Positions 1 through 13,928 of a stretch of DNA of 64,000 bases are shown here, piece after piece. The stretch comes from Polytrichum commune. Taxonomy: Eukaryota; Streptophyta; Polytrichopsida; Polytrichales; Polytrichaceae. Position 1 is the stretch's first letter. Each line of letters opens with the position of its first letter. The stretch covers positions 6,140,501 through 6,204,500 of the forward strand of contig OX485807.1 of assembly GCA_950295325.1 (NCBI GenBank), in the 5' to 3' direction. The notes under the pieces are model-generated. The model worked only from the letters and a program-made list of their open reading frames with translations. It had not been told where the DNA came from and did no database searches. A program made the translations under genes and the position numbers.

Positions 1-796
1 TTCACGGTTGGGGTACTACTTTTGGGTGTCTAACGGAAAAAGGACTTTTTTAGATAACTTCACATGCTTGGTATGCTTAGATTTGTATTGTGAAGCATAT
101 TTTGGATCATACCTACAATTCATACTCCATATTGAGTACACCGACAAAGTTAATTTAGAAGGAATAGGGTCATCTAAGATATCATTTTGATTCCTTAAAG
201 GACATTTAGGAGTGTTGTCTTAATTGTTCACCTTAGGATCAAGGAATGAAAAGGACAACAAGAATTAATCGAAACGATCCCAATTTTTTTCCTCACAATC
301 ATCGTTCAAGTGTGTACCAACACAACCAAAAATGTATTGAATACCAATTGCCCAACTTTACATGTGGCACCAAACATGGCCAAAAATACATGTAATCACG
401 GCCACACCTAAAAGGAACGTCTAGTATTAGAATTGGACAAAACAAATTATATGAATGGACACATGACACTTATACCAAGGTACCAAGATGCAAAACAAGA
501 AATAATTGACCACCAATGCACACCTAAATAGCAAAAAATGCCATTGATGTGGCCCAAACAAGTCATTTGACACCTTTTCAAGTTTTATGACTTATCTGCT
601 TATTTCATAGGGAATTTCTCTATTATTGGTGATTATTTAATAAGAAATAATATCTTTCTTGATATAGCCTATGAACTATCTACTTATTTATTTAAAATTT
701 ATTGATCAAATAATAGTAAATCATGATAAACGCCGAAATCCACTAGTCCTTAAGTCCTTAAGTCCTTTGTCCCAAAAGTAGTACCTCAACCGTGAA
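1..796. mobile_element. TIR DNA transposon, non-autonomous, at window edge
   Basis: The first 26 bases (TTCACGGTTGGGGTACTACT...) return as their reverse complement at 771-796 with one mismatch, so the window opens on a terminal inverted repeat. The interior is AT-rich with no credible protein. The left target site lies outside the window, so the superfamily cannot be set. Confidence 0.6.
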
Positions 797-2450
797 TGCC
801 CTCAACAACATCAATGAAAGCCAAATTAATAGGTATTGGGCCCCACTTTCTTGAGTGTTTGTTTCTAGTTCTCATAATGCACAACATTATACATAGTTGT
901 AAATTTTACATTCAAATTTGTTAGATGACTATCTTCATGTTGCAGCATTTACTATTGCTAAGGGATTTGCTATAGTTCTTATTTTTGTATATGAGACTAC
1001 CCCGTGTTTGCCACTCTATGGTTCTATGCCATAATGCACTCTATGCTCATGTGGTGCCTTTACTTTTGTTTATTCAACCCCCCTTTTCACCCCAAAAACT
1101 ACATGGAAAAGTGCACAAAGGTTGTGTACAATACTTCATTTATATTCCACACTACTTTGGATTTATGTTACCATAATGATATTGTGCATCGATTTGTGTT
1201 TTTGTTGTTTTTGCTCTAAGTTGTATGTTTTGCAATTCGATTTTGGCCCTCATTAAGTTGCATGTGTCAACAGGCAGAATATCGTGAAGGCAACCTAATT
1301 GCATATTTCAAAGTGCATTCAAATCCATAATATTTTTCTCAGTGACCTTTCCCATACCGACAACAACGCACATTCCTTTATTTGTATAGCTTTTCATTGT
1401 ACCAAAAAAAAACCACATGCCAAACAATCAAGACAAACAAAAAGATTTTTCAAATGGAAGTACATTTTTTTACATGCAATAAAAGTTTCAATCTTGCCCA
1501 AAAATATCCATACATCGAAAAGATTCCAAGAAGCGGTTGCCCAAAATGTATGAAGTCATGGGGTATTCTACAACCAAGGACATATGAACCTTGTTTCATG
1601 AGCATCCTCATAGTATTTCCCCTTATGAGCTCTAATTTTGTCAACTCAAAAAATTAAGTTGCTTCCCCGTGTCAAAGCTCTCCATGACTATCTCTTGGAG
1701 AATGGTGTTTGAGTAGTTGTCTTTAAGCATGTCTCCTTTAGGTGAAGGCGGAGGTTTGTTGCTTTGGTGATGAGCTCAACTTTTTCCAACCTTGCCAATC
1801 ATCTTTTCACCATCCTCCATCTCCGTTAAATTTGCATGTTCTCTCTTAAGTGATACATTATCATCCTTGTGTGGTGATTGGAGGTGGATTTTGATGAAGC
1901 TCGCCCAAGTTTTAGTGACCATGTTGAGTCCTATGGCAATTCGATTTGAATACTCCAAGCCTTTTTTTAAAGTCTTTTAATGCAAACCCCTCTTGTCTCT
2001 CCTTTAGAATTTCTCTTAAAGCTTGCTTCAAAGTGGATGGAAACATGGAATTCATCATAGAGCCCAGTTTCCACATTGCCTTTCTCTTGACTTGGAATTT
2101 GAGTGAAGTGAAGATGACGATATGGGACTACATCCGATTATTTATTGGAGAAAAGCTTTTGCAAGATTCTTGAAAATACATACATTAACGTGCAAAATTG
2201 AGTGATTCATTTGGAGGTGTGCCCATATTTTGAAATTCGGCGTCTGTATATATGTGAATTCATTTTTATGCTCGGTTTGCCCCTCTATCCACAATCTCAT
2301 ATATTGGGAAGCCATGCCATATGTGAGACAATATATCGATATTTGGAATAAATTCCTTGTGCCTATTTCAAACTTATGTGTCCAGTATGTCATGATGTTT
2401 GCTTTGGTTGAATGATGTGGAGTTTGTGTCTGAGTCCACATTTCCTCTTT
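797..2450. other. No gene; coding-like debris
   Basis: AT-rich DNA. The minus strand between 2160 and 1640 gives hydrophilic frames (HVSIHFEASFKRNSKGETRG, SLKREHANLTEMEDGEKM) broken by stops, probably transposon remains. No family recognised. Confidence 0.4.
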
Positions 2451-5400
2451 TTACATTGTAGGTGTTAGGCAAGTCTTTATTTCTTGGGCCTATGTACAAA
2501 AGTGTGTATTGGGGGTGCCCCTTTAGCAAGATAGACGGCTTCATTAGGAGTAACTATTTTTGTGTAGTTGTTGCCGTTGTCGTGATGTGGGTTGGTTAGT
2601 ATTTAAAATATAGGCATTTATGTGTGTTATTGTTACTTTAAGCATGCATGTAATGAATGTTAGTATGATGTTGTATTAATAATGTTTAAATTAGTTATTT
2701 GGTTGAGAACCAATTTTGAATTCAAGACCAAGAGTGTTTGGTTTTGAGGGATAGGGCAGGTTAGGGTTTACTAGAGGTGGCCATTACCTCGCTGCTTAGG
2801 ATTCCTTGATGCCCTAAACCTAATGATCATCTATTGGCCTAAGAGACAAAAAAGGAAGAAAATTTATGGGTAGAAGAACGGTGATGAGACATTATTGAGG
2901 GGTTTGAAGGGTTTTATGTTTAGAGAGCTTATGGGGTTGAAAGAGCGAGTGATTTTTTTTTAATGATTACAAAAGTTGAGGGTGTTAAGGTTACTTGGAG
3001 GAGTGAGGATATACACTAGGCAAAGTGTTGTATCTTCTACATATCGTTTATAAAGAAGGCATAATTTGGGTCTCGAGTTTTGGTCTATTGTACATGATAG
3101 GAGAAAAATATTGTTACAAAATTTTGGAGGAATATTTTTAATGAGGTACATCACTTGTATGAAAAGTTTGAGGGCGTAATTTGTCTTGGAGAAGGAGCAA
3201 TGAAGCGTTAAAGCAAAGGGGGTCTAGAAACTATTGCAACTAAGTAACCCAACTTTGAGGGCTTGGTTCTTCATAAGTATTGTAGCTATGAATGTGAGAT
3301 TTAAAAGATAGTTTGAGAAACACCTTGTCTCAATTGTGATGAAATTTTAGCTCCATGGGTATTATAGGTTAAGAGATATTGACCTTGATGTAACCAAATC
3401 TTTAAGGGATTATTGACGACAAATATTGGTTTGATTAAAAGTTGACATTGCTTTGCTAATAATGGAAATTGATATGTGAGTAATAGATGAGGTATGCAAT
3501 TATTTTGCAAAGTTTTGTGGGTAGAACATGGAGCTAAAAGTTACATGAGGTTTAAGTTCATTAGGTCAATATTGAGAACACTATTGTGATTTGAGATAAT
3601 TTGGGCAAGATTGAGGGATAGTTTTGGGACGACTAAAAAACTAGTGCATGTGTGGAGCAAAATTTAAGATTGAAAAGATCTATTACAACAAAAAAATTCC
3701 GTGTTTTTCCTGACAAACTGCATTCTTATTGATATTATGTGACTGTGTGAACTGCAATGAATTGTTATGTTGTTTAGGAGAAATATTCTTCACTTTTACT
3801 TTCAAATGCACGTCGAATATTGGTGTGGGTTGTTGATCATGTGAGCTTGCATGCCTCTGACTTTGGCCTTTTGTATGTGCAACTCCCTTGTAATGCACTG
3901 TGCTTTTGTGGCCGGAGCTTTTATTCTTATTTGTCAATATATATTCAACCCATATTTTTTTCATGTGTTCTCAACTCTCATGCTCTCAGACATGATTGCA
4001 AGTGAGAAGTGGGTACTTAGGGAGTTGCAGGTGGAAGGTTTAAGAAGGTTTCAAGGGTATCATTTGAGGTAAATACACTGGGTTGGTTATCATGCTGAAG
4101 TTTGTAGTGCTTGAATTACATGTAGTTGTGTGTAACCACATTGGTGTGTATGTTAGAATTGCCTAGTTGTAGTGTATCTTGCTTTGTTGGTGTTGTCGTG
4201 TTGTAATATGTCAACATTCAGAGGCATAGGATATTGGGAGCTTTTGTATTGTCTTCTTGTTTGCATGGGCCATGCATTTTAGTTCTTGGAGTGTGTGTAG
4301 AGGTAATTGGCAATTTTTTGTGCAAGTTAGTCCTAGGCATGAGTTGTTCCTAAGCTAGTTTATGGCTTAGTTTGGTAGATGAGCTTAGTTGCGCTCTATC
4401 TTGTTGTGTTGATAGTGGAGCGTACTTGGCAATATACTTTGTTTGGCGAGCACCTTGTATTTGGTAGTTGTGTTGTTTATTGGTTGTTTTATGGCAAGGA
4501 GCCATTGCTAGGCATTTTTGGGTTTTATGAGCTATCTATAAAGGTATGGTGGTGTTGAGCTTGTAGGCGATTGTTATTGGTAGGCGGTTTGAATATTTCT
4601 TGGATAGGGGTTTGTTGTGTGTAGGATGATGTGTAGGGAGGTAACATGGTCTTAATGTTGGTGTTTATGTAAAGGGTCTTTATGAGGTTGGGGTTTTTGT
4701 AAGATGCATTACAAAGGGATTGTAGGGTTTCTTGTTATAGTGTTGGCACGAGGAAGGCGGCTACTTGTGTTGAAGTTGCCTACAAAGCTTTAACTATGGT
4801 GTATTATGACAAGGTGATACGACTTTGTGGGGGGGGGGGGGGGGAAGGGGATTTTTTTGAGCAAGCTTGTTGTGTCTTGATGAGATCCATGAGTATTGAG
4901 GTGTGTTTAGTTTTTTATTTTTATTTTTATTTTTATAGTGGGTGGCTTAGTTGTAGCACAAGTGTTTGGAGGATTGTTGTTGTTTTGTGGAGGTTTTGTA
5001 AGGAGAGTGGGGTGCTCTTATTGGGAGTTTTGTTGAGTGCTTTGTGGGTATGAGTTGTGGGTTGGGGGGGGGGGGGTCGAAGCTTTGTGAGAGAGGATAT
5101 GATCTTTTTGGTTGCATGTGATAGTGAGAACTTTGGCTATGGTGTTTGATGTGTTGTTGGGGTGTTGAGTTGATGTTTCTTGTATCTCCTTTTCGTGGCA
5201 AGGCGGTGCATGTGTTGTCGGATAACTTGGGCGGAGTGCATTTGTTTGAGAGGGCGTTTGGCATGGAGCAAGACTTGTTGACTTGTTGGTGTGAATACTT
5301 TGTGAGAGCTTGTGAAGAAAAACAAGTGTAGTTATTGGGAGTTTTATTGGCACCTTTGTGGAGATAGGTTAGTCATGGCCATGCTTTGTGAGAGATAAGG

Positions 5401-5989
5401 TAGACTATTTAGAGTGTTGGGGTGTGTGTAGTTGTGGAGGGCAACTTATCTTTGGGTTGTAGCATTGTCCTTCCTTGCGCCCACTTCTTGTGAGGGATCA
5501 TCGTCCTCAAGTAGCTTGGGTGGTTTTTGTATGTTGTCCTTCTCCCTTTGCTTGTTGTCGATCAAAGGTGGTTGGCTGAGCCCCTTCTTGTTTGAAGATG
5601 AATGTGGGCCTATTGGTGTTGCATAGATAGTGTTGTGGATCTGAGGTGATAGCTAGTGGTGTGTATTGACACTCTTGTAGTATTTGAATATGCAAGTGTA
5701 ATATGAGGAGTGATATTCTTGAATTGCATTTGTTGTTGGTTCTTGGATCTGCACTCTTTTGAAGCTTTGCCGGGCTGTGTTTGAACTCTCTCATTGTATT
5801 TGGTTTTGTGATCATGTGCGGTGGTACCTTAGATCTCCATTTTGTTGCAACATGTGTATGCTTTCTGCACTCTCAAAGCATAACTTCATATAGGGGTAGC
5901 CTTCATTATCCATAGGCCCAGTGTGCATGGCATTCATTACATATACTCTACATAATGTACATAAAACAATTTTAGGTTATAGGAACTAA
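2451..5989 (+). other. No gene; strongly G/T-skewed block
   Basis: The plus strand is rich in G and T and poor in C over more than 3 kb, with long G runs near 4830 and 5065 and locally repeated phrases (GGGAGTTTT, CTTTGTGAGAG). Antisense frames full of Pro, Thr, His, Gln and Ser follow from this composition and are not genes. Confidence 0.55.
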
Positions 5990-6245
5990 AATTTAAGTAT
6001 ATATGGATTTATGCATGAATTTTAGACAATTTCAATTGTCAATATGACATACATTGATTGCAAAATTACATAAATCTGGTGGTTTGCAAACATGGAATAC
6101 AAACATTCAAAGTTGTGGTTGTTGCTTTTGTTATTGTCGTTTGATGTTTTTGTCCCCACAAGTGCACATCCCTCATTATTTTGGACAAGTAGTTTCTCCA
6201 AACATATTTGAATGTCAGTTTAGGATACTTCACACTATGTTATCA
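5990..6245 (+). repeat. Dispersed direct repeat, copy 1
   Basis: About 250 bp, collinear with 28380-28640. Shared words include GGATTTATGCATGAATTTT, ATGGAATACAAACAT, GTTGTTGCTTTTG and CCCCACAAGTGCA. Non-coding; element type unknown. Confidence 0.6.
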
Positions 6246-9200
6246 TTTTTCAATGCATGAGTTTATGTAAAGAATACCACGACCCTCTAGCATGCTTGCA
6301 ATCTATTTTCTTGTAGTTGTGTTGACAAAATTATAATGAAAAATCAATCTTGCATTTTGCTTTCAAATCAAAATATTTCATGTTTATCTTCATAAAGAGA
6401 ACAACTCCTATAACCAATGAAAAAGAGTTATCTCAATAATCAACTTTCTAGGGTTTTTGGGACAAGCTCATGTGCTCATCATCGCACACACAAAACCCAA
6501 ACATCATCCAAATTCTTATTGCTCATTGACATAACCCTCTAAACCGGACTAGGACCGGATCTTCTCACCCTCATGAGTTGTGGGTCAATATGGACTTTAG
6601 AGGGGTGTCTCTTTCTCTCTCTCAAAATAAATAATTGATGGGAATGACGATCATGATGTATATAGGTAGATAGACTGACTTTATGTGAGGAATTAGGAAC
6701 ATGGCACACCATCAACCAGAATTAAGCTCAAAGGTAATGTCAAGAGAATTGTTTTACAATATTTAACATAGGAGTTGCTCTTGACCCCTAAAGGTTTGGG
6801 GGTTTGCCCTCATATAAATAGATGTGCCTACTATAAAGTGTGATTTGAGGAGCTGATTGAGGGATTTTCGGCATCAGAAAGAGAGTCCCGGAGAATGGAT
6901 TTCAAACTACATCAATACAATTGATATCAACAATGTTGTCATCAAAGATTTTCACCGACTTATCTTATAAGAAATTTCTCACAAATATTAACTATAATTC
7001 CAATAAGGTTTGAAATCATTTGGACTTTGGTTTGATTGGCTAAAAATCTAACCTAACCTACACAAAAGAGGACAAACCTAGAAGAACGACTATGATGATG
7101 GCAGGCTGCACACAGACCAACTTCACCAACTACATTCAATCAAGAATTTAGTAATCAACTAAATCTTAGGTCATGTGGGCCGATCTTCATGTTTGGGATA
7201 TCCCCACTTACTTGTGAACAGCTGATAATTTACAGAGAGAACATTGAGGTCAATCAAATACTTAGTCCGAAAGAATGATGGAAGAATTTCACAGCCTGCT
7301 GAAATGTAATTGAAAGCTTTCAATGTAAAATGTATGCCCAATTGATTCTGGCATAGGTTTAACCCAGTTTTGTTAGAGGCACCTATTCCCAATCAGGATC
7401 CCATTGGCAATCTATAGGGCACTAGAATTTCAATCAGGCTAGGATTGAATTTGGAACAGGTTGGAATCAATGGTGGCATAACACAATCCTAGTTTTGAGT
7501 GTTAAAATGAAAAGGAATGAGCAGTTAGAATGGACAATTATTGCAAACTTTGGACATTGGTAATATGTTTGGACCAACTTTTGGTTTCAAAAGATTCACA
7601 CTAATTTCAATTTGAGGAATAAAATTATCGAATGCTTTGCAGTCCTCCTGATTTCTATCTTCCTACATGGGAAAAATTTGCACCTCCTTATAGTTCTCCA
7701 GATCCGGCGCAAAATCTCTTAAGTGATCGGATGTGGGTGCCTCTACTCTACATAATATTTAGTATGGACGTGACATGTTGGAGTTTGATGTTTTGAATGC
7801 AAGGAGATAGTCCTCTCCCAATCTGCAATTATGATCCTGAGTCTGCCTGCAGAGAAGAAAAGGAATCAGATTCAAGCTAATGGAGAGAAGATTTTAACAT
7901 TATGCTCACCGATCTCCTTCGACATAGCCGATTGATCCAGTCATGCATGGAGTGCAATGCCTTGTGGTTTTCTGCATTTACCCAGCGGAAATAGGCTCCT
8001 AACCCTAATTAGTTTCCGTGCAACAGGAGTACAGTGCCGCAAATCAGGGCTGTGTGGACAGGGGAGATGATGGTGGTGGGGTAAGTACTAATTAAGTAGC
8101 AGGTAAGTTCATAGGTACTTCACTAACCGATCACTCCTTGCTGCAAAAGTGGTGCAAGAAGTGCCTGTAGAAGTCTTTGCAAAAAGAGTTTGCATGTTTG
8201 GACAGTGAGATTTGTTTGCATGTGGTTTTGGAGGATGTATTATATATGTCGGCAGCAATGTTGTAAAACACCAGTTAATTAATCTTTGTTGAGCACGTTG
8301 CAATGCCAAAAGTTAAAGAATACACAAACTGTTAGGGTAAGGTTAACTGAAGAGAGCAACTGTTGTTGACATCTGGTTGGGCGATTCAAACCTGGATGAT
8401 CTTATTAGACAAAAGATTCTGGGTGAATCTTCTTATAAGACGAAAGAACAGATTTTGGGTATGCTGCTTTGGGTGGAATTAAGTTCTGACTAAGATTGAG
8501 CTTATTCACATTCTGTAACTTTTATTTTTTGGTTGCAAAACAGGATAGATAGATAGATATATTAGCAGTCTGTGTTCGTCCTTCGCTAAGTACTGTACCA
8601 TCTACAACCTGTAACAGGGCTATTGGAGTACGACGCCTACCTTCCTTAATCGATTAATTAGTTAGATGGAACCACTATGCATGACCCAGCCAGCATTACA
8701 ATCTGACGACGGAGTGTGATCCCTCTCGTGATCTTTCACTCATTCAATCAGGCGAAATCGGATTGTCTGAACCCTGTGTCGACCGTCATTAAGGTGTCAC
8801 CAATCAAGAAACCTACAAACAAACGGAGCACTGCTTGGTGCTTCAAATACTTCAAAAGTTGACATTCATTGCCCAGACACTCAATTCCATAGGAACTGAA
8901 TGACATCAAAACGGCTACAACAGAATCTGAAAAACAGTACGTGCCGTTGTTTAGCCATGAAAGATAGTGATCTGGAGTAAGGGGTATGTGAATAACCCTA
9001 ATTGCTGAGCCTGACCTGAGTTTTGATCTCTGATGATGAAACAAAATCCCCAATAATCATGACTCGACTTCAGTGACACTCTCAGCAAAACAGTCGCAAG
9101 TAAACATCTGTAGGTGCAATCAACCGTCTTGAAGACTTCGGTCTTTTTCACAAAATTAATCTCTTTGTGAAGAGCATGGAGCTGAACATCATGGGTTCTC

Positions 9201-9551
9201 TCAGAGTTTTATCTGATGTTAGTGAATCCGAGACGAAAGCCTCGGAATCAATCACAGTCGTAATGATGATGATGCAGTTGTGTGGTGGATTTATGCATCA
9301 ATGTTAAATCATTGCCTATCTGAAAGAGGACTTCTCAAGACAAAGAGTCCAATGTGTCTACTTCCTCCTCACATATGATATTCACAGCTTGAGTATGCTT
9401 GAAGCGCATCTCTATAAATCAAATGGCTAAAGTTGAGTTGAACGTGACTAAGCTCTCTTTGGACTATGTACAGTTTGGTGTCAAGAATCTACCTCAAAAT
9501 TCACAGAAAAATGTGGCGGTGCCGGCTGAGTCCATCCTGGAAGCCTAAGCT
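6246..9551. other. Intergenic, 3' flank of WRC paralogue 1
   Basis: Apart from the repeat at 7605-7790, nothing is recognised. 8.0-9.5 kb is less AT-rich than its surroundings and probably includes the 3' untranslated region of paralogue 1. Short open frames at 8.7-9.15 kb have no support. Confidence 0.4.
7605..7790 (+). repeat. Dispersed repeat, intact (empty-site) copy
   Basis: Shares GAATAAAATTATCGA, TTTCTATCTTCCTACA, TTCTCCAGATC and GTGCCTCTACTCTACATA with 61712-62275, where a MITE divides it. Confidence 0.5.
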
Positions 9552-12500
9552 CTACTTGATCGCCAGCAAAGATAACATCTTTCTCTTGTGCACATGAGCC
9601 CCTGGGATGTCAGGTCCACCACTTGAAGGGGTTCTCGGTTTAGGGCTTCTCTCATCACTCTTCTCTCCTGCCATCACCTCATTTCGATTGTTGTTTGGTA
9701 ATGTGGAATTCACTTTCCTGTGCACAGATTCCAACATCCTGCTCACAGTTTGGGCCTCTTTCAACTTGGCCGCTCGCCTGTTGATGAGATCCTGATGGTG
9801 CACACATAAAGAATAGCCTGGCTCCGTCATTCTGGAGCATTGCCATCCTCTCCCATCATAGCGCTTGCATTGCGTTGGCCCTTTCCCTTTCTGCGATGAC
9901 AATGGCCCGCGTCGCCTAACCTTCACAACTAACCCCACTTGTTCGCTAGTCCCTACCTCCTTCTCCTTCGGAGTTGAAGATTGGGAAGTTTTTGCACCTT
10001 TCGTGTTACTGTGTGCCTCATTGCAAGATTTGGATGTCAAGGGTTTGCTTTCTGTCACAACGGAGCTCCCAGACAAGGAGGCCCGCCCATTGCCTTTCTT
10101 CCCTTGATGATGATGGTGGTGCATTGAGTCTTCGGACATTTCTTCTTCGGCAGGGTTTACCCTCTGTTCTGGATGGTGTGAACTTCTTTGTCTTTTGGAA
10201 GAGGGTTTAGGGTCAAGACTGGAGCAAAGAAGGTAGCGTTTGTCACCGAGGGCTATGAAGGAGGAAGAAGATCGAAGAACATTGGCAACTTGCACAGTGT
10301 GCCTGGCACCCCCTTCCTTCAATCCAGGAAGTCTCTGTTCTATCATGATCCTCACCACCTCGCTTGCAGAGAGGCCGCTCTCACCCCACGCATCGAAGAC
10401 GAAGAAAATCGAACTTATTAGGGCATCCTTGGAGTTTTCTACGGGCTTTGAGTCCACTCTGGTTGTCACCGTTGTAGTATGCTCCGAAGTAGAATTCCCT
10501 GACGTAGCATGAAGCCTGCCAGGTTACAGATGCAGGTAAGGATTCAGTTCAAACCCGGAGAAATTAGGTTTCGACTGAGACCATTTTATTAGGGTTTAAC
10601 CTCTTGATGATAACCCCATTTCGAAATGGGTCATTGCAAACTTAATTTGAAATGATTATATGTATGGAATGCAAAAAAGGAGGGGAAGACTGTAGGTTTG
10701 TAAGTTATGTACCTCTCTCTTACACCATTCGCTAGTTCATGTACGACCAGCAACTCGGCGGCAGTCATCGTGGAAGGTCCCTGCAAAAACAGAAGCACAC
10801 AAAAAAGTCTCAGCCTTTATGAAAGATGGTTCGTGCAAATCAGGCTCGAGTAGGTAAGGCAGTCGTTCCTCCACATGATTCATGCATCTTGCGAACCGTC
10901 CATGATCGATGACCACTTTAAATCACGAAGTTTCTGTAACCCACGGAACTCGATCGAGCTAACTTAGTGCACCTGCGTCGACAAGATTTCATCAGATACT
11001 TTGGATATGCAGAATTGTGGTTTCCAGTTCGGGATGGTGTACTAGACAGACATGGGCATGCTCAGGGTTTCGTCACTTGCTCTTGAATGCAGTGTCATCA
11101 GTTGGTTATTCCAATCTAATGACCTGATAATGATCTATCTTCCTGAAGTTATAACACTTACTTCAAGCTGTGGAGAGAATTGCCAGCTAAAGGTCTGGTC
11201 GGTTCATTCCCACTCTTCAATTGTTCATGAAACCCTAGACACACACACCTGTAGCTGCCTCTGCACGTCGACACGCGATTCTTTCTACGTCCAATCCAGA
11301 AACCCTAATCCTGAGCGTTTCATATAGGGAAAAAAAGAAGCAGAAAAAAGTAGTGTTGCCAGAAAGCACTAGTGAATGTTTCCTTGCGCAACCGTCTCAA
11401 CAGCCCTCGTCTTAAAGCCGAAAATTTGATGATCTGTGCAATGATATCTCAGTATCTCTGAAAGGATACCGAGATGATACCCAAGACGTAGAGATAGAAT
11501 TGCATCTACCATGACATCTCTGGGTAATCTTCCTGCCGCCGTTTCTTGCACAGCTTGCCCAGGGGAGGATTTGAGCACATGACCGTCTCAATTCACGAAA
11601 TGGAACATGCAACAAATTATATATTGAGCCCAAGGAATTGTTATAAGCGTGCTGGTAAAGCAAGGTCACTGATTTGCAGGTCAAGAGAAGGTTGTCCAGA
11701 TAACACTTTTACATGGAAGACCACTGTAAGTTGCATCTCCTCATTCGGACCGAGTGAATCAAAGGTGATCACTCGGAGACGCGGTAAGCTAATCTTTCCG
11801 TGAAGCTAAGGCTCGGTCCATCTAATATGAAACTGCGAATGTCGATGAAGCTCCAGTCTTTGCTGTCTTGACCGAGAAATTAGAATGTGAAGACTGGCTT
11901 GAATATCCATGGGTATATATGAAACAGAAGTAGTCAACAAGTTTACCCTGAGTGCTGCGGGTACCTGAAAGAGCGAGCCGGAGGATTCATGGTCGACCTT
12001 GTGTCTCTTCTCAACATGGGTTATGTCGGTACCTGCATCCTCACTGAGACTTGGTAGAGCTTCGCTGCTTTCCACATTCAAGTCTGCCTGCAAATTTTTC
12101 ACATTCTCCTTATGCTCCTGCCATGGTCCATCCACAACACATGATGAGTCACGGCAATGTTACAGTGAGTCACCTGCAGCGTCACTGCCTGCCAGACTTA
12201 ACAAAAAAAGACCGACTCACCGACTCCCCGAAGCATCTACCTACCTCATGAATGACTACATATATATTCACCGCTGTTGCTATGATCTCTCAACTGGAAA
12301 GTTATTGAGGAACTGAATGCGATGCCGGTACTAACTATAATCAGTACTGTCAGCGTTTAGATCTACAACCAACTTCTTTGCTCAGGCTCATGCAGCCCGT
12401 CACCTGTGAGTACTGGTTCCAATCAAGTCCCCGTTCAAACCTAGCGTTTGCGACAAAGCAAATCTGACATCTCATCGCCTGTTTCGACGTCATGCGCCTC

Positions 12501-13928
12501 GAAATGCAGGTGACGATCGTGCAGTATGAGGACTCCATCCTCGATAGTTTCCCCCCACCCGTACCCGACCGATGACGCACTCGTGCCATGAAACTAACGG
12601 CATCCTCAAGATGGAAAAGTATATCCTCAACATAACCCTTACAGCTGAAACCAACTGACCATATACAGTACTTCGCATCTCCACCACCACATGCAGCTCC
12701 AAACTGAACACTAAAAACACTCTCCCCATCTCTAAATGAAGCACCTATATCATCATCATCATCATCATCCAAAACGGCTGCCGCATTACCCTCACAACAA
12801 AACCCTTACAGCTGAATCCAACCGACCACATACAGGAATTAGCCTCTCCGGCCACCACATGCAGCTCTAAACTGGACACTGAAGACACTTCGGTGAGGTC
12901 TCAGAATTAAGAACTTGCATCATCTTCTCGCAACACAACCCTTTCTAAATCCAACTGACCACATACAGCAATTAGCCTCTCCACCACCACCGCCGCCGCC
13001 GCACGTAGCTATAAACTGGACACTTAAAACACTCGATCACCATCTCCAAATGAAGCACCTATATCATCATCCAAAACGGCTGCTGCAGTACTCTCGCAAC
13101 ATAAACCTTACTAAATCCAACTGACCACATACAGCAATTAGCCCCTCCACCACCGTCACATGCAGCTCCAAAAAACACTCTTCCCCATCTCCCAAATGAA
13201 GCACCCATAACATCACCATCCAAAACGGCTGCTGCAGTACCCTCACAACATAACCCTTACGGCTGAATCCAACCGACCACATACAGCAATTAGCCTCTCC
13301 ACCACCACCACATGCAGCTCCGAAATGGACACTTCAAACACTCCTACACCCCCAAAATGGAGCACCTATCCTACCATCCAAAACGGCTGCAGCACCTTCG
13401 TCACCACGACATAACCCTTACAAGCAGAATCCACCTGACCACATACAGCAATTAGCTTCTCCGCCACCACATGCAGCTGCAAACTGCGCGCTTGAACACA
13501 CTCAAGCATCCCCTCCTGGAGAATGAAAAAACACCATCCCAATCTTTCCGAGCCACCCATCGTTGACCGATAATATCTACCACCTGCCACACCTTTTTTC
13601 ATACATTATAATATTACACTAGTCCCGGGACATTCATCAGGACGGACGCGTGGAAGATTCATAGATATACCACTCCGTTGCTTCCCGAGTGGACCTTGGA
13701 GCTCCAGTCTCTTCTACTTCCTGCACCATCATCATCTGCTTCCAATCCTCCGCTCTGCATGTCGACCGCCTTGCCTACAGCAGGCCGCTGGATTCCTGCC
13801 GCGACCTCGCCGCCAGCGCCAGCCTGCACCAAATCGGCCCAATCTTTCGTCGCCTGGAGCCTACAGGAGATGGGCAGCGGCGTGTAAGAGTCGGATGCAT
13901 CTCGGCTGGGGCGCTTGCGGATCCTCAT
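9552..13928 (-). CDS. WRC-domain nuclear protein, paralogue 1 (four exons)
   Basis: Probable nuclear DNA-binding or transcription-associated protein of 472 residues. Exons, in coding order, are 13928-13695, 12117-11965, 10780-10713 and 10515-9552. All introns are GT-AG with phases 0, 0 and 2, and the joined frame is open. The start MRIRKR sits in a good context and matches the paralogue at 39.6 kb. Residues 179-250 form a compact helical block (SKDAL...GLSASEVV...GLKEGGARHTVQVANVL...KRYLLCS) resembling a HARE-HTH-type winged helix. A basic stretch (VRRRGPLSSQKGKG) precedes the WRC finger, with C368, C378, C389 and H392 in C-x9-C-x10-C-x2-H spacing. WRC motifs bind DNA or act as nuclear signals in GRF and related plant proteins. 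The C-terminus is KRKMLSLLAIK. A His-rich run lies near residues 284-288. The exon 1 donor (AAG|GTCCAC) is weak and was chosen by alignment to the paralogue. Exact biological role unknown. Confidence 0.87.
12590..13500. repeat. Minisatellite in intron 1 of WRC paralogue 1
   Basis: About six units, each restarting near CCACATACAGCAATTAGC at 12659, 12826, 12959, 13125, 13277 and 13439 (spacing 133-167 bases). Units share CACCACATGCAGCTCC, ATGAAGCACCTAT and CCAAAACGGCTGC. It lies wholly within the intron, so apparent open frames here are by-products of the repeat. Confidence 0.88.

Noticed and set aside
5018-5353. 111-codon minus-strand frame rich in Pro, Thr, His and Gln
   Set aside because: Follows directly from the G/T-skewed composition of the opposite strand; overlapping frames look equally long.
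12350-12772. 140-codon minus-strand open frame in intron 1 of WRC paralogue 1
   Set aside because: It lies largely in the intronic minisatellite and changes with the repeat units; no domain and no paralogue counterpart.
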